A DNA stretch of 64,000 bases. It comes from Providencia manganoxydans. Its GTDB lineage: Bacteria; Pseudomonadota; Gammaproteobacteria; Enterobacterales; Enterobacteriaceae. Below, piece after piece: positions 18,819 to 30,792 of this stretch (within the stretch, counting starts at the first letter, position 1; each line of letters opens with the position of its first letter). The notes beneath the pieces were generated by a model. The model worked only from the letters and a program-made list of their open reading frames with translations, was not told where the DNA came from and made no database searches. A program made the translations under genes and the position numbers. The stretch lies in the NCBI RefSeq assembly GCF_016618195.1, contig NZ_CP067099.1, positions 2,046,001 through 2,110,000 on the forward strand, written 5' to 3'.

Positions 18819-21800
18819 TATGACACCTGTTGCTTACGGTTTTGTCGGTGAGCCTTGATATTACTTGCTAAGCTATCAAATAACAGGTAAATCACTGGGG
18901 TGGTAAACAAAGTGAGTATTTGGCTCATGATCAACCCTCCAACCATACAAATCCCTAATGGTTGGCGTAGCTCGGCACCGACCCCTGAACTTAACATTAA
19001 AGGTAATGCACCTAATAAAGCGGCCATAGTGGTCATTAAAATAGGTCGGAAACGGAGTAAACAAGCTTGATAAATTGCTTCTCGCGGTGACATACCTTGT
19101 TCGCGTTCGGCTGCTAATGCGAAGTCAATCATCATAATCGCATTCTTTTTCACTATTCCTATCAGCAAAATAATACCAATGACAGCGATCACGTCTAGCT
19201 CACTACCTGCCATCATTAAAGCTAATAGCGCACCAACACCCGCTGTAGGTAGGGTTGAGAGGATAGTAATTGGATGAATAAAACTCTCATATAAAATACC
19301 TAGTACAATATACATGGCGACAATTGCAGCGGCGATCAGCCAAACCGTACTGCTCAATGCAGCCTCAAATGCTAAAGTTGCCCCTTGGAATTGAGTGGTA
19401 ATCGATCTTGGCATTTCAATTTGTGTTTCGGCATTTTTGACTGCATTGACCGCTGATTCTAAGGATGCCCCGTCTGCTAGGTTAAAAGAGAAGGTTGCCG
19501 CTGGGAATTGGTCAAGATGGTTGATTGCTAGCGGCCCATAACCTTCTTGGATATTGACTAAAGTACTTAAAGGCACGATTGCACCATCCGTACCCTTGAG
19601 GCGAACGTCATTTAAGGCGTCTATACCATTACGAGTTTGGGTATTGTGCTCAATAATGACGCGATATTGATTCGATTGGGTGTAAATAGTCGAGATCATG
19701 CGCTGGCCAAATGCATTATATAATGCATTATCAATGGCTGACATCGAGATACCGAAGCGGCTCGCAGTGTCTCTATCAACATTGACATAAGCCACTAAGC
19801 CTTGGTCTTGCCAATCGCTGCTGACATCAACCAGCTCAGGCTGTTTGTTCAATTCAGTTAATAGTTTTGGTACCCACAGACTCAACTCTTCTAGAGAGCC
19901 TGCTTGCAGTGTAAATTGGTATTGCGTTCGTGCTAATTGGGTATCAATCGTCAGATCTTGCATGGGTTGTAAATACAGTGTGACACCCGATACGCTATCT
20001 GCAATTTCTTGTAAGCGAGGGATAATCGTACTTACACGGTCAGGGCGCTCATCTAGCGGTTTTAAGGTAATTTGGATGCGCCCATTATTAAGGGTTGGAT
20101 TAGTACCATCGATTCCAACATAGGTAGTAATATTATCGACTGCAGGATCAGAGAGTAATTTCTCAGCCACTTCTTGCTGTTTTTGCGACATTGCCGAGAA
20201 AGAGATGGATTGACGGCTTTCAATCGTACCTTGAATAATGCCATTGTCTTGTAATGGAAAGAAACCTTTAGGGATCCACAGGTATAGTAATACAGTTAAA
20301 ACAAGGGTACCGATAGCAACCGAAAGTGTTAACCAACGGTGATTGAGGACACGTTTTAACCAAATGGCATACCATGCAATCATACCATCAAAGAAGCGCT
20401 CACAAGCTAGCTCAAAACGATTGTGTTTATGCTCTGATTCAGGTTTCAGTAAACGAGCGCACATCATGGGAGTGAGCGTTAATGAAACGACAGCTGAAAT
20501 GAGAATAGCCACCGCAAGGGTGATTGCAAATTCTCTAAATAACCGCCCAACAATGTCCCCCATGAACAATAACGGTATCAATACAGCAACTAATGAGAAG
20601 GTCAGTGAAATAATCGTAAAGCCAATTTCTCCCGCACCTTTTAATGCTGCAACAATCGGTTTATCGCCTTGCTCAAGGTAACGGGAGATATTTTCAATAA
20701 CGACAATAGCGTCATCGACCACAAAACCCGTCGCAATAGTGAGAGCCATTAAGGTTAGGTTATTAACGGAAAAACCGCAAAAATACATCACGGCAAACGT
20801 ACCAACCAGAGAAAGTGGCACGGCAATACCGGGGATCAACGTTGCTATTCCATTACGTAGGAATAGATAAATCACCATCACAACTAATGCGATAGCGAGC
20901 ATTAGTTCAAATTGAACATCACTAACAGATGCGCGAATGGTGCTAGTTCTATCCGTTAAAATCTTAACATCAACTGACTTTGGTAACGTCTCAATCAATT
21001 CAGGGAGTAAATTACGAATAGTATCGGTTGTTTCAATAACATTAGCGCCAGGTTGACGCTGAACATTAATGACAATCGCTTGCTGTGTATTTGCCCACGC
21101 CCCTAAATAAGCGTTCTCAGCCGCTTGCTGGATGGTTGCAATATCACCGAGCCGTACCGGTGCGCCATTTTGATAGGCGACAATTAGGTGGCGATAATCA
21201 TCCAAAGATTTCATTTGGTCATTCGCGGAAAGCGTTACAGCACGTGTTGGGCCATCAAAGCTACCTTTAGCCGAATTGACGTTTGCGTTATTAATTGCGG
21301 TACGAATAGTTTCGCTGTCTAATCCTTTTGCTGCCATAGCTTGAGGATTTAAACTCACCCGTACAGCAGGGCGCTGGCCACCAGCGAGGGTAACAAGACC
21401 AACACCATTCACTTGCGAAATTTTTTGCGCGATGCGATTTTCAATCATGTCTTGCACTTGTGTCAGTGGTATTGCATCAGAGGTGACTGCAAGTGTTAAG
21501 ACAGGGGGATCCGCTGGGTTAACTTTGTTATAAATCGGTGGGTACGGTAAGTCAGAAGGTAATAAACTCGAAGCCGAGTTAATCGCAGCTTGTACTTCTT
21601 GTTCTGCAACCTCTAATGGCAATGTCAGTTGAAACATTAATGTGATCACGGAAGCACCGCCAGAGCTTTGTGACGACATCTGTTTTAAACCAGACATTTG
21701 GCCAAATTGTGTTTCTAATGGAGCCGTCACGGCTGATGTCATGACTTCTGGGCTGGCGCCAGGGTAGAGTGTGATGACTTGAATGGTTGGGTAATCAACT

Positions 21801-21940
21801 TCAGGTAACGCGGAAACGGGTAGAAAACGATAGCCAATGATCCCAGCTAATAGGATCGCCACCATAAATAACGTTGTCGCAACAGGACGTAAAATAAATA
21901 AGCGAGAAGGGCCGCCACCTTTTTGGATCCCAGGTTGCAT
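18818..21940 (-). CDS. mdtB: RND multidrug efflux pump subunit MdtB
   Basis: Partner of MdtC in the heteromeric efflux pump. It is 1040 residues, the E. coli length. The N-terminus has [19 protein letters not shown] and [11 protein letters not shown], and the TM4 acidic pair is in [17 protein letters not shown]. The ATG overlaps the mdtA stop by one base (TAATG). MdtB and MdtC here resemble each other over their whole length, as in other enterobacteria, reflecting an old duplication. Confidence 0.96.
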   Translation of the reverse strand: MQPGIQKGGGPSRLFILRPVATTLFMVAILLAGIIGYRFLPVSALPEVDYPTIQVITLYPGASPEVMTSAVTAPLETQFGQMSGLKQMSSQSSGGASVITLMFQLTLPLEVAEQEVQAAINSASSLLPSDLPYPPIYNKVNPADPPVLTLAVTSDAIPLTQVQDMIENRIAQKISQVNGVGLVTLAGGQRPAVRVSLNPQAMAAKGLDSETIRTAINNANVNSAKGSFDGPTRAVTLSANDQMKSLDDYRHLIVAYQNGAPVRLGDIATIQQAAENAYLGAWANTQQAIVINVQRQPGANVIETTDTIRNLLPELIETLPKSVDVKILTDRTSTIRASVSDVQFELMLAIALVVMVIYLFLRNGIATLIPGIAVPLSLVGTFAVMYFCGFSVNNLTLMALTIATGFVVDDAIVVIENISRYLEQGDKPIVAALKGAGEIGFTIISLTFSLVAVLIPLLFMGDIVGRLFREFAITLAVAILISAVVSLTLTPMMCARLLKPESEHKHNRFELACERFFDGMIAWYAIWLKRVLNHRWLTLSVAIGTLVLTVLLYLWIPKGFFPLQDNGIIQGTIESRQSISFSAMSQKQQEVAEKLLSDPAVDNITTYVGIDGTNPTLNNGRIQITLKPLDERPDRVSTIIPRLQEIADSVSGVTLYLQPMQDLTIDTQLARTQYQFTLQAGSLEELSLWVPKLLTELNKQPELVDVSSDWQDQGLVAYVNVDRDTASRFGISMSAIDNALYNAFGQRMISTIYTQSNQYRVIIEHNTQTRNGIDALNDVRLKGTDGAIVPLSTLVNIQEGYGPLAINHLDQFPAATFSFNLADGASLESAVNAVKNAETQIEMPRSITTQFQGATLAFEAALSSTVWLIAAAIVAMYIVLGILYESFIHPITILSTLPTAGVGALLALMMAGSELDVIAVIGIILLIGIVKKNAIMMIDFALAAEREQGMSPREAIYQACLLRFRPILMTTMAALLGALPLMLSSGVGAELRQPLGICMVGGLIMSQILTLFTTPVIYLLFDSLASNIKAHRQNRKQQVS

Positions 21941-23160
21941 TAGGCTTTCTCCGCGCTATTTTTCTGAGGCTCAACGGGTTTAGTGACGTTGTCACTATTA
22001 ACCACTTCAACGCTTGTTCCATCAGTTAAACGGTCGACACCATCAGTAATGACTTTAGTATCAGCTGCAAGGCCACTTTCAATGACGACTTGCTTACTGT
22101 CTTGCATACCGACGGTGACAGATTGCTTACTAACACGGTTATCGTCACTCAAAACCCAAACATAATGGCCTTCATTACCCATTTGCAGTGCTGCTGTGGG
22201 GATCACAACCGCATTTTGCAAAGTCTCTATCTGCATTTTAATATTAACGAATTGGTTAGGAAATAAGCTCTGGGCATCATTAGTGAAGCGAGCTTTCATT
22301 TTTAATGTTCCTGTTGCTGCATCAATTTGGTTATCAGTGCTTAACAGATAACCTTCACTGATCATCGCAATATTATTTCTATCCCACGCTTCGACGATGA
22401 CAGGCTGGCCTGATGACTGTGCTTTTTGTATCGCAGGGATATCACCTTCAGGGAGCGCAAATAGCACATCAGCAGGTTGAGTTTGGGTGATCACGACAAT
22501 GGGGGTGGTTGTACCTGCCGAAATAAAATTACCTACATCAACTTGTTTTAAGCCTACACGGCCTGAAATAGGGGCGGTGATTTTACTATAAGTCAGTTGC
22601 AACTTAGCGCTATCTACAGCAGCTTGATCGGCTTTAATGCTGCCTTCAGATTGCAGAACCAAAGATTTTTGGTTATCAAGCTCTTGTTGCGAAATCACTT
22701 TAGTGCCTGCTAATTTTTGGTAACGATTGAGATCTAAGCGTGCATTCGCCAAAGTTGCTTTATCTTTCGCTAGTTGTCCTTCTGCCTGTGCGAGTTGCAC
22801 TTCAAAAGGACGCGGATCAATTTCAGCCAATAAATCGCCAGCTTTGACTTGCTGGCCTTCAACAAAATGCAAGGACATTAACTGTCCTTCCACTCTGCTA
22901 GTGACGGTGACCATATTGGCGGCTTGTACGGTCCCTAAGCCTGATAAGTAACGTGGTACGATTTTTTCTTGTGCATTAGCGAATTGAACTGGAGCAAGAA
23001 CACGGTTTGGACGAGCCGATGGTTTACTATTGGCCTTATTTGGCGTGGTATTGGCTTGATTGTGCTGAGAGTAAAAATACCACCCAGCGCCAGCAGCAAT
23101 AATCACGGCAATGAAAATGGCAGAACGGGTTAGTGTGGTATGGCGTTTTTGTTTATTCAT
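21940..23160 (-). CDS. mdtA: Efflux periplasmic adaptor MdtA
   Basis: Membrane-fusion protein that links MdtBC to the outer-membrane channel. It is 406 residues (E. coli 415). One membrane anchor at about 12-30, then the lipoyl/biotinyl-like halves ([26 protein letters not shown] and [17 protein letters not shown]) around a coiled-coil hairpin at about 110-180, and a beta-barrel domain. First gene of the operon. Its upstream region should hold the BaeR site, but I could not identify one confidently. Confidence 0.95.
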   Translation of the reverse strand: MNKQKRHTTLTRSAIFIAVIIAAGAGWYFYSQHNQANTTPNKANSKPSARPNRVLAPVQFANAQEKIVPRYLSGLGTVQAANMVTVTSRVEGQLMSLHFVEGQQVKAGDLLAEIDPRPFEVQLAQAEGQLAKDKATLANARLDLNRYQKLAGTKVISQQELDNQKSLVLQSEGSIKADQAAVDSAKLQLTYSKITAPISGRVGLKQVDVGNFISAGTTTPIVVITQTQPADVLFALPEGDIPAIQKAQSSGQPVIVEAWDRNNIAMISEGYLLSTDNQIDAATGTLKMKARFTNDAQSLFPNQFVNIKMQIETLQNAVVIPTAALQMGNEGHYVWVLSDDNRVSKQSVTVGMQDSKQVVIESGLAADTKVITDGVDRLTDGTSVEVVNSDNVTKPVEPQKNSAEKA

Positions 23161-23375
23161 TTAAATTTTCGCTTAGCTCAACGTCGAGTAAAAAAATCAT
23201 CACATTTTGATGGCTATATAACGGCATAGAATATCGGCTATATAGTTAAAAATTAGTCATTTGCGGTATGTTAATAGTTTAGCGTGGGGGTTACACGTAA
23301 AAATGAAGGAAATATGAAAAAAACGTCAACTAATGTGCAGAAAAGACAGAATACTAGGGAAAAATTGTATAACAA

Positions 23376-23403
23376 AACCCGCAGCAATTAATCACTACGG
23401 GTT
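23376..23403 (-). terminator. Hairpin after the MFS symporter
   Basis: AACCCGCAG and CTACGGGTT pair with one mismatch; on the minus strand TTTTGTTAT follows. It lies between the symporter stop and mdtA. Confidence 0.6.
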
Positions 23404-23435
23404 TATACCTGTTTATACTAAAGAATTATAGCAAA

Positions 23436-24791
23436 TTAACGTGTTGTGCTAGCTTTTAGGCTGTTGACAGCCGCGTTATCTTGCGTTGAATTTACTGTCC
23501 AACCCTTCCATGCCAATGGAATAAATGCAACCGCAACGGCTAATAAAGATACACCAGCGACATAATAAGCAGGGGCCATATGTGATTGCTGTAACCATGC
23601 ACCCGTTAAAATTGGTGTTAAACCGCCAAAGATCGCATAAGCCACATTATAAGCAAATGATAAACCTGAATAACGGATTTCCGGTGGGAAGGTGCGAGTA
23701 CTAATTATTGGTGTAGTCGCAATGGCACCGACGAAAAAGCCCATTAACCCATAATTAAAAGTCAATGTAGCGGCAGCGATATCCGTTGACAATGTTGAGT
23801 AAAAATACAGTGCGGTTACGGCTAGCCCGCCCCATGACAATGTCATCGAAACGCGAGTTCCCATTTTATCGCCTAACCAACCCCAGAAAATACAGCCTAA
23901 AGTTAAGGTTAATGTTGCAGCACAGTTAGCTTGTAAAGCGACATTGCGATCAATGTTATAAATACCTTTGAGAACAACATCAGGTGTCATCAAAATAGTG
24001 ACAACAATCGCTGTTGAAAGAGACCAAGTCAGTGCCGCAGTGATTAAACAAGCTTGTTTGTGTGACTTGATGACTGTTTTAACGGGTAGCTCTTGCGCTA
24101 AGGCTTTTTTCGCTGCAAGCTCTTTAAATATTGGTGTTTCTTCTAAAAAACGGCGTAAGTAAACAGAAATAAAGCCAAAAATACCACCAAGTATGAATGG
24201 AATACGCCATGCAAAATCATGAACTTCTGCTGTGGTATAACTACGCTCAATAATAATTGCAACGATAGAGCCTAACAAAATACCACCCGTAATGCCTGAG
24301 GTTAGGGTACCTACACCGAGACCATAACGCTGTTTTGGTGTATGTTCGGCAATAAATACCCAAGCACCAGGCATTTCACCACCAATAGCCGCACCTTGCA
24401 TGATCCTCATTAACAGTAACAATAATGGGGCTGCGGCACCAATAGTGGCATAGGTAGGTAAAAAACCGATGACAAAAGTTGGGAAAGCCATTAAGAAAAT
24501 ACTGAGTGTAAACATTTTCTTGCGACCAATTTTATCACCAAAGTGAGCCATAATAATGCCGCCAAGAGGGCGAGCTAAGTAACCCGCAGCAAACAATCCA
24601 AGTGTTGCCATTAGCGCCAAAAATTCATTATCTCCCGGGAAAAATAGCTGAGAAATAATTTTTGCGTAAAATACAAAAATGACAAAATCATAAAATTCAA
24701 GAGTTCCACCTAAAGATGACAACCCTAATGTTTTATAATCTTCTTTCCTCAATGGCCTTGCCGAGGGCTGGCTGGTTGTTTGCGATGTCAT
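23436..24791 (-). CDS. MFS transporter, metabolite:H+ symporter (MHS) family
   Basis: Inner-membrane proton symporter of 451 residues with twelve helices. The sequence GGTLEFYDFVIFVFYA near residue 28, AGYLARPLGGIIMAHFGDKIGRKK between helices 2 and 3, and MQGAAIGGEMPGAW are typical of the ShiA/KgtP/ProP group, which take up organic acids, shikimate, proline or betaine. I cannot tell the substrate. ATG is preceded by GGATC. It has its own unit and a long AT-rich upstream region. Confidence 0.85.
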   Translation of the reverse strand: MTSQTTSQPSARPLRKEDYKTLGLSSLGGTLEFYDFVIFVFYAKIISQLFFPGDNEFLALMATLGLFAAGYLARPLGGIIMAHFGDKIGRKKMFTLSIFLMAFPTFVIGFLPTYATIGAAAPLLLLLMRIMQGAAIGGEMPGAWVFIAEHTPKQRYGLGVGTLTSGITGGILLGSIVAIIIERSYTTAEVHDFAWRIPFILGGIFGFISVYLRRFLEETPIFKELAAKKALAQELPVKTVIKSHKQACLITAALTWSLSTAIVVTILMTPDVVLKGIYNIDRNVALQANCAATLTLTLGCIFWGWLGDKMGTRVSMTLSWGGLAVTALYFYSTLSTDIAAATLTFNYGLMGFFVGAIATTPIISTRTFPPEIRYSGLSFAYNVAYAIFGGLTPILTGAWLQQSHMAPAYYVAGVSLLAVAVAFIPLAWKGWTVNSTQDNAAVNSLKASTTR

Positions 24792-25383
24792 AAGATGATC
24801 CTTTTTAAATACCGAACATATTTTTTATTTTTCATTTCGGAATTACAGCTAAATTTACTGTGTTACGACAGTAAATAATATTAGGTGTGCAGATAAGAGG
24901 TATAAAACGTTGGATGGAGGAACCTAGTTAATACGCTGTATTCTTAATGCATACCTAATTTATAGCAGAAAATTCCATATTCTGTAAACCTCAACTCTCA
25001 AAACAAGATTAATATTCCAGTTGTATTGCTTTGTGTGATTATATTATCTGGAGAGTAAAACAATAACATTATATGATGTTAATAAATGATTTTTTGCAGA
25101 AGATCGTATATTTTTTAGAAAAAATTAAAGGGAAAAATATATTTTATTAATTTAAGTTTGCTGGTTAATGCATCAATAAAGTAACAAAATATTAATTTTA
25201 TTATTTTTTGATTAATATATTTAGTTCATAAACTAAGGATTAAGCATATTAATAATATTAAATTAGCCCTACTGGTCGTTGATATGAAAGAGGCTGTGGC
25301 TAGATCATGGGGGAAAAAGAAGGGAATTTTGCAATATTAGAAGGCATACTCAGCCAATTGTTGCTGAGTATGCCAAATAGTGA
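24792..25383. other. 592-base AT-rich intergenic region
   Basis: No ORF with a ribosome site. It must hold the promoter of the MFS gene. The last 45 bases contain the mgtE hairpin. Nothing else is recognisable. Confidence 0.5.
25343..25374 (-). terminator. Hairpin downstream of mgtE
   Basis: A perfect 12-bp stem GGCATACTCAGC/GCTGAGTATGCC with an 8-base loop, starting ten bases after the mgtE stop. The U-run is missing, so it may act as a 3' stabiliser. Confidence 0.6.
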
Positions 25384-26844
25384 TTAAACCAAAAATAGCG
25401 TTGCAAGACCTAAGAAGATAAAGAAACCGCCTGTATCAGTGATTGCGGTGATCATAACGCTAGAGCCAATCGCTGGGTCTTTACCACATTTAAGCATGAT
25501 AAGTGGGATCAGAACACCCATAATTGCTGCCATTAGTAAGTTTAAGATCATGGCTAATGTCATTACAGCACCCATGGCAATATCGCCGTAGAGGAAGTAG
25601 GTGACAATACCCATTATGCCCCCCCAAACGACCCCGTTGATAAAGGCCACCCCAAGCTCTCTTAGCATGAGAAAAGAGAAGCTGCCGGTTTGGATTTGGT
25701 GCAATGCAATCGCCCGGACGATCATGGTGATGGTTTGGTTTCCTGTGTTACCACCAATACCCGCAACGATAGGCATGAGTGTTGCTAGAGCAACTAATTG
25801 GGAAATAGTGTCTTCAAACACCCCAATGACACGTGATGCGACGAAAGCCGTACACAGGTTAATAGCGAGCCATGTCCAACGAGTTTTAACTGCTTGCCCA
25901 ACAGGTGCAAACACGTCTTCCTCAGGGCTCAACCCCCCCATTCGACGGATACTGTTGTCATTTTCTTCGTTTAAGTTATCAACGATATCTTCAACGGTTA
26001 AACGCCCCATCAATAAGCCGTTACTATCAACAACAGCTGCTGAAATTAAGTCATAACGTTCGAAGGCACTTGCCGCATCTTCTCCTTTTTCATCAGGCAG
26101 GAAGGTGACGGTATCTGTTTTCATGACATCGGCAACAATGCGTTCAGGTGACTGGGTTAAAATTGTAGTGAGAGGCAATTCACCTTGTAGAAAATTTTTG
26201 TTATCAACAACGAAAATTTTATCAGTAGCTTCAGGAATTTTGCCGCGTTGGCGTAAGTAACGTTGAACCGTTTTTAGCGTGACATTAGGGCGGACAGTAA
26301 CGAATTCAAAATCCATCATCTGACCGACACTGTCTTTTGCATATTGCAGAACTTCACGAATACGGCTGCGTAAACTAGGATCTAAATAGGTCAGTAACCT
26401 ACGCATAGTATCTTGGGGTAAATGCTCTGCAATATACGCTTGTTCATCGACATGCAAATTAGCAACAGCGCGGAGTAATTCACGGTCAGACATATCCTTG
26501 ATCAGGCTATCCCAGACAGCGACTGAAGCTTCAACCAGCACTTCACCACGTTCACTGTTATCGACTAAACGCCATAAAGCAAGACGTTCATCATACGGTA
26601 ACATTTCTAAGATGTCGGCGATATCAGCTGCGTGTAAATCAATCAATAACTCTTTGACTGTATTGATTTTTTCACTAAGTGCTTTATCACTCAGACTAAC
26701 GTGTTGGTCGTGTTCGACAAGGGTTTGGACGAACTCTTCGTCATCCATGAATAGCGTCAGGATCTGCTGGCGAATATACGCCAGTTTTTGAGAATGCGGA
26801 TTTACTGTTGGTGCCGCATCAATTGAGAAAGCAGGTTGTGACAT
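25384..26844 (-). CDS. mgtE: Magnesium transporter MgtE
   Basis: Mg2+ (and Co2+) channel gated by cytosolic Mg2+. About 486 residues from the preferred ATG at 26844 (AGGAT upstream). Order: N-terminal helical MgtE domain (about 30-135), two CBS domains (about 140-265) that sense Mg2+, a plug helix, then five membrane helices with the pore motif PIVAGIGGNTGNQ (about 350) and the acidic MITAITDTGGFF near the end. A GTG 19 codons upstream is in frame but adds a non-conserved stretch. Confidence 0.92.
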   Translation of the reverse strand: MSQPAFSIDAAPTVNPHSQKLAYIRQQILTLFMDDEEFVQTLVEHDQHVSLSDKALSEKINTVKELLIDLHAADIADILEMLPYDERLALWRLVDNSERGEVLVEASVAVWDSLIKDMSDRELLRAVANLHVDEQAYIAEHLPQDTMRRLLTYLDPSLRSRIREVLQYAKDSVGQMMDFEFVTVRPNVTLKTVQRYLRQRGKIPEATDKIFVVDNKNFLQGELPLTTILTQSPERIVADVMKTDTVTFLPDEKGEDAASAFERYDLISAAVVDSNGLLMGRLTVEDIVDNLNEENDNSIRRMGGLSPEEDVFAPVGQAVKTRWTWLAINLCTAFVASRVIGVFEDTISQLVALATLMPIVAGIGGNTGNQTITMIVRAIALHQIQTGSFSFLMLRELGVAFINGVVWGGIMGIVTYFLYGDIAMGAVMTLAMILNLLMAAIMGVLIPLIMLKCGKDPAIGSSVMITAITDTGGFFIFLGLATLFLV

Positions 26845-26960
26845 TTTAATCCTTAAAGCAATGACGGGTACGGTAAGTACCATTTTGCGAAGAAACCACA
26901 CTATTTTGCCATTGATTGGTGATTAACCCAAATAAATATCAACAATCAAGACAAAGTACT

Positions 26961-27085
26961 GTGCTCGTCATACTCCAAGTTGCAGCGCTGCTGACTGCGT
27001 TCACTTGCATTAGTTACATCGTTTCTGATGATGCTAGCAATTGGTTCGCTTGTCGTCTAGCTGCCCTTGAATTATTTTGAGTATC
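26961..27085 (+). repeat. Dispersed palindromic repeat, long copy
   Basis: Arms GTGCTCGTCATACTCCAAG and TTGAATTATTTTGAGTATC enclose a variable middle. It lies between ppx and mgtE. See the copy at 59249. Confidence 0.8.
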
Positions 27086-27134
27086 TAAAACTGACTAAAT
27101 ACGTATATTGGTTACCAAATTATGAGTACCCTAG

Positions 27135-28664
27135 CTAGTTTGGCTCTTCACGAATATCTAATTTCCAACCGGGGACATCTTCCCAATAAGCACTCTCTTT
27201 TTCGAGATCGAGTTGCATCAGGGTGTTTTGAGATAAATATTGTGCCGGAAGGTATAATGTCCAGTGACCTTCATCGGTTTCTAAACGTAGTGATGAAGGT
27301 GTGGTTGTTGATTGTCGCTGATTATTTAACAAAATTGAGAGCCGTAGAATTTGGATCAACGGCATAAATTGTTTTCTTTTATACAAATTAAATTTAGGGA
27401 TATCATCAAATTTGATCACTCGACGATGATTACGTACTAAAGTAGCCAGCAACAGTTGTTGCTCCTGATTGAAACCGGGTAAATTGGTATTTTGCAAGAT
27501 GTAAGCAGAATGACGATGTAAGCCACTTTGATTAATATGTAATCCCACTTCATGTAGCATTACCGCCCAAATCAAAATAGATTCAAGTTGTGGGTTAACT
27601 AACTTAGGGTTTTGCTGCCCCCACTGGTGATAGAGCTCTTCCATCGTTTTCAGAACCCGCTTTGCTTGCTCTCTATCGATATTATAGTGCTCAGCAAGAC
27701 TCAGTGCTGTTCGCTGGCGGATATCTTGATGGCGGAAACGACCTTCCATTTCATATAAAACGCCTTCACGTAATGCCCCATCAGAAAGACGTAACTCTTT
27801 GATATTGAGAGAATCAAAAACAGCACATAAAATAGCCAAACCAGGAACAAATACCTGCTTACGTTCAGTCGACAAACCAGGAATATCAACAGCAGAAAAC
27901 GTTTTATATTTCAGCGCCATTTGTTTGATTTTTTCGAGTCGCTCACGGGTAATGATGCCATCACGCTCTCCTATTTCAACAATCACGGCATGCGCTGCTT
28001 TGATAGTACCGGACGCGCCCATTGCCACATCCCAGTGCAAGTGCTTAAATTTTGTGGCGGTTTGTTCAAGTTTTAAACAGGCTGTAAGATAGGCTCGATT
28101 GAAATTTTCTGCATTAATCGTTTCATTGGGGAAGTAGTTACGTGCGAAGCTAACACAACCCATACGGCGGCTATCGATCAGTAAAGGCTCAAATTTTTCA
28201 CCAATTACCAATTCCGTGGAGCCTCCACCAATATCGATCACCAGTTTACGGCCTTTTTCTGGCTGAGTATGTTCGACCCCCATAAAAATCAAACGTGCTT
28301 CTTCTTGGCCTGAAATGATTTCGATTGGGTAAGGAATGATTTTTTTTGCGCGTTTTAAAAATTCTTCCACATTGGTTGCAACCCGTAATGAGTGGGTGCC
28401 AACGATGCAGACGTTTTCTTCGGTGAAGCCTTGTAGGCGTTCAGCGAATAGGGCAAGGCAAGCTAAGCCGCGCTCCATTGCTTCTTCGCTTAATTCGTTA
28501 CTATCACTTAAACCATCTGCGAGGTGAACACGTTGTTTTAAACGCGTTAAGACTTGCAGTGCACCGTTTACGATACGGGCAATAACCATATGAAAGCTAT
28601 TAGAGCCAAGGTCGATAGCCGCAATTTCTTGAGGTCGAGGCGTTGATGTATGAGTTAATGGCAT
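27135..28664 (-). CDS. ppx: Exopolyphosphatase Ppx
   Basis: Releases phosphate from the ends of polyphosphate and is related to GppA, which hydrolyses pppGpp. It is 509 residues (E. coli 513). ASKHA-fold motifs: [17 protein letters not shown] near residue 15 and [17 protein letters not shown] near 140; an HD-like C-terminal domain follows (MLHEVG near 365). It starts three bases after the ppk stop, so synthesis and breakdown of polyphosphate are encoded together. Confidence 0.95.
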   Translation of the reverse strand: MPLTHTSTPRPQEIAAIDLGSNSFHMVIARIVNGALQVLTRLKQRVHLADGLSDSNELSEEAMERGLACLALFAERLQGFTEENVCIVGTHSLRVATNVEEFLKRAKKIIPYPIEIISGQEEARLIFMGVEHTQPEKGRKLVIDIGGGSTELVIGEKFEPLLIDSRRMGCVSFARNYFPNETINAENFNRAYLTACLKLEQTATKFKHLHWDVAMGASGTIKAAHAVIVEIGERDGIITRERLEKIKQMALKYKTFSAVDIPGLSTERKQVFVPGLAILCAVFDSLNIKELRLSDGALREGVLYEMEGRFRHQDIRQRTALSLAEHYNIDREQAKRVLKTMEELYHQWGQQNPKLVNPQLESILIWAVMLHEVGLHINQSGLHRHSAYILQNTNLPGFNQEQQLLLATLVRNHRRVIKFDDIPKFNLYKRKQFMPLIQILRLSILLNNQRQSTTTPSSLRLETDEGHWTLYLPAQYLSQNTLMQLDLEKESAYWEDVPGWKLDIREEPN

Positions 28665-28667
28665 AGA

Positions 28668-30737
28668 TTAGGACCTTGTCTCAGGCGTTTCCAGTGATTT
28701 TAAATAGTCATAAACAGCGAGCTGTGCCCGAATTTTACGTTTATTGCCGCGGGGAACATAATGATTGCTGAGATCTTTGTCAACATAACGCGCTTTTACC
28801 GTATCGTTAAATTGTAACTCTAGAATATCTAAAACCCGTTGTTTTAGACGGTTGTCAACCAAGCGAACGGCAACTTCAATTCGATAATCAATATTGCGGG
28901 TCATCCAATCAGCTGAAGAAATAAACACTTTGTCATCACCCGCGTTAGTAAACACATAAACACGATCATGTTCTAAAAAGCGATCAACGATACTCGTGAC
29001 TTGAATGTTTTCACTGTAGCCAGGTTGGCCTGCAACTAATGAACACATACCACGAATAAGTAAACGAATTTTTACTCCTGCGTTAGAAGCATCATATAAT
29101 TTATCAGTGAGCTCTTTATCAACAAGATTGTTTATTTTTAAAGTAATGCCGCTTGGTAAACCGGCTTGTGCATTCGCAATTTCTTGGTCTATCAGTTCGT
29201 TGAGTCGAAGACGCGTGTTTTGTGGGGAAACCATTAAGTTTTCAAAGGTAACAGGTCGGTAAGGGTTTTCAATAAAGCTGAATACGCGGCGCACTTCATT
29301 GGTGATTTGTTCGTTCGCTGTCAGTAATGAGTAATCCGTATATAGGCGTGCTGTTTTTTCGTTAAAGTTACCTGTACCGATATGTGCGTAACGGACTATT
29401 TGTCCTTCTTCCATACGAGAAATAATAAATAGCTTAGCGTGGATTTTTAGGCCGGGGGCAGAAAAAATGACGTGTACGCCGGCTTCGGTTAGCCGCTTAG
29501 CCCAATGAATATTAGCTTCTTCATCAAAACGCGCTTGTAACTCCACGACGACCGTGACTTTTTTACCATTATGCGCGGCATGAATCACTGAATCGATAAT
29601 CCGCGAGTCTTTAGCGACACGATAAATATTAATTTTGATTGATAAAACATTTGGGTCAAAAGACGCTTGCCTTAGTAATTCTAAGGTGTGCTCAAAAGTG
29701 TAATATGGATAATATAGCAATACGTCACGTTCCCGGATCGCATCAAAACCATTGCGGAAATTGTCAAACCAACGGTGACGTAAGCGAGGCAATGGTTTAT
29801 TTAATAGGTTTTTATTTCCTTCATTAGGGAAATTAATAAAATCTTTAAAGTTATGGTAGCGTCCACCGGCAATTACCGAGTCATCATTGGATAACCCCAG
29901 TTTTTCTCGCAGTACTGCAACCATCTCATCAGGCATATCACGTTGATAAACAAAGCGAACCGGCTCCGCCGTTAAACGTTGTTTCAGTGTTGATGACATG
30001 ATTTCAAGTAAGCTTGACTCCATTTCTGTGGCGATATCGTATTCCGCATCACGGGTCATTTTCATGGAATAGGCGTTTAATTCATCGTAATCAAAGAAGC
30101 CTTTGAAGATTTCATCAAGGGTATAACGCAAAATATTATCAATCAGAACCATTGATTTGCGGCGTTTTGGCATTTCAGGTGGCAAATTAACAAAACGTGG
30201 CACTTTATCTGAAGGGATTTCTAATAATGCATATTGCACATTGCCACTATTGATTATCTCAACAGCCAGATAGGTGTAGTCATCTTTTAAAAATTCAACC
30301 AAATTGGTATCTGGATTGATTAGGATAGGCGTAATATGCTGACGCAAATGTTGGCGAAAATATTGGCGTAACCAAATTTGTTGGCGTGGTGATATTTGAC
30401 GCTCATTTATTAAAAATATTTGGTTACGTGCCATTTCTAACAGCAAGTCATTATACAGAATATCGAATTCTTGCTCTTGTTTAGCAACTTTGTTTTGAAT
30501 ACGTTTTAACAAGTGGCGAGAACCGCTCGCTGAACCGCGTTCTTCATTGATTAAAATACGCCGTTTTACATCGGCAAAACGCACTTTATAGAATTCATCT
30601 AGGTTATTAGAGTAAATGCCCAAAAAACGCATACGTTCAATAAGAGGATTTCGCTTATCCGCTGCTTCTTGTAGAACTCGTTCGTTAAAAGCCAGCCAGC
30701 TTAACTCTTTTTCGTGGTATAGACGTTCTTGGGACAT
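28668..30737 (-). CDS. ppk: Polyphosphate kinase Ppk1
   Basis: Makes polyphosphate from ATP reversibly, at the membrane, in stress and stationary phase. It is 689 residues (E. coli 688). The catalytic, autophosphorylated His is in [10 protein letters not shown] and the second conserved His in [20 protein letters not shown] (about 435-465). N-terminal [15 protein letters not shown] is the family opening. It follows speG by 55 bases and precedes ppx by three. Confidence 0.96.
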   Translation of the reverse strand: MSQERLYHEKELSWLAFNERVLQEAADKRNPLIERMRFLGIYSNNLDEFYKVRFADVKRRILINEERGSASGSRHLLKRIQNKVAKQEQEFDILYNDLLLEMARNQIFLINERQISPRQQIWLRQYFRQHLRQHITPILINPDTNLVEFLKDDYTYLAVEIINSGNVQYALLEIPSDKVPRFVNLPPEMPKRRKSMVLIDNILRYTLDEIFKGFFDYDELNAYSMKMTRDAEYDIATEMESSLLEIMSSTLKQRLTAEPVRFVYQRDMPDEMVAVLREKLGLSNDDSVIAGGRYHNFKDFINFPNEGNKNLLNKPLPRLRHRWFDNFRNGFDAIRERDVLLYYPYYTFEHTLELLRQASFDPNVLSIKINIYRVAKDSRIIDSVIHAAHNGKKVTVVVELQARFDEEANIHWAKRLTEAGVHVIFSAPGLKIHAKLFIISRMEEGQIVRYAHIGTGNFNEKTARLYTDYSLLTANEQITNEVRRVFSFIENPYRPVTFENLMVSPQNTRLRLNELIDQEIANAQAGLPSGITLKINNLVDKELTDKLYDASNAGVKIRLLIRGMCSLVAGQPGYSENIQVTSIVDRFLEHDRVYVFTNAGDDKVFISSADWMTRNIDYRIEVAVRLVDNRLKQRVLDILELQFNDTVKARYVDKDLSNHYVPRGNKRKIRAQLAVYDYLKSLETPETRS

Positions 30738-30792
30738 CGTTACTCCATTGTGTGCGGATAGATCAATTTAAGTATAAGTACTCTACCTTTAA

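Noticed and set aside
20343..20681. 112-codon plus-strand frame inside mdtB
   Set aside because: Antisense shadow of mdtB; same pattern as in mdtC because the two genes are homologous.
23161..23375. BaeR box upstream of mdtA
   Set aside because: T-rich stretches exist, but none matches the known motif well enough.
25601..26056. 151-codon plus-strand frame inside mgtE
   Set aside because: Mirror frame of conserved membrane helices; no domain and no ribosome site.
26845..26901. 19-codon N-terminal extension of MgtE
   Set aside because: GTG start without ribosome site; conserved MgtE sequence begins later and the ATG at 26844 has AGGAT.
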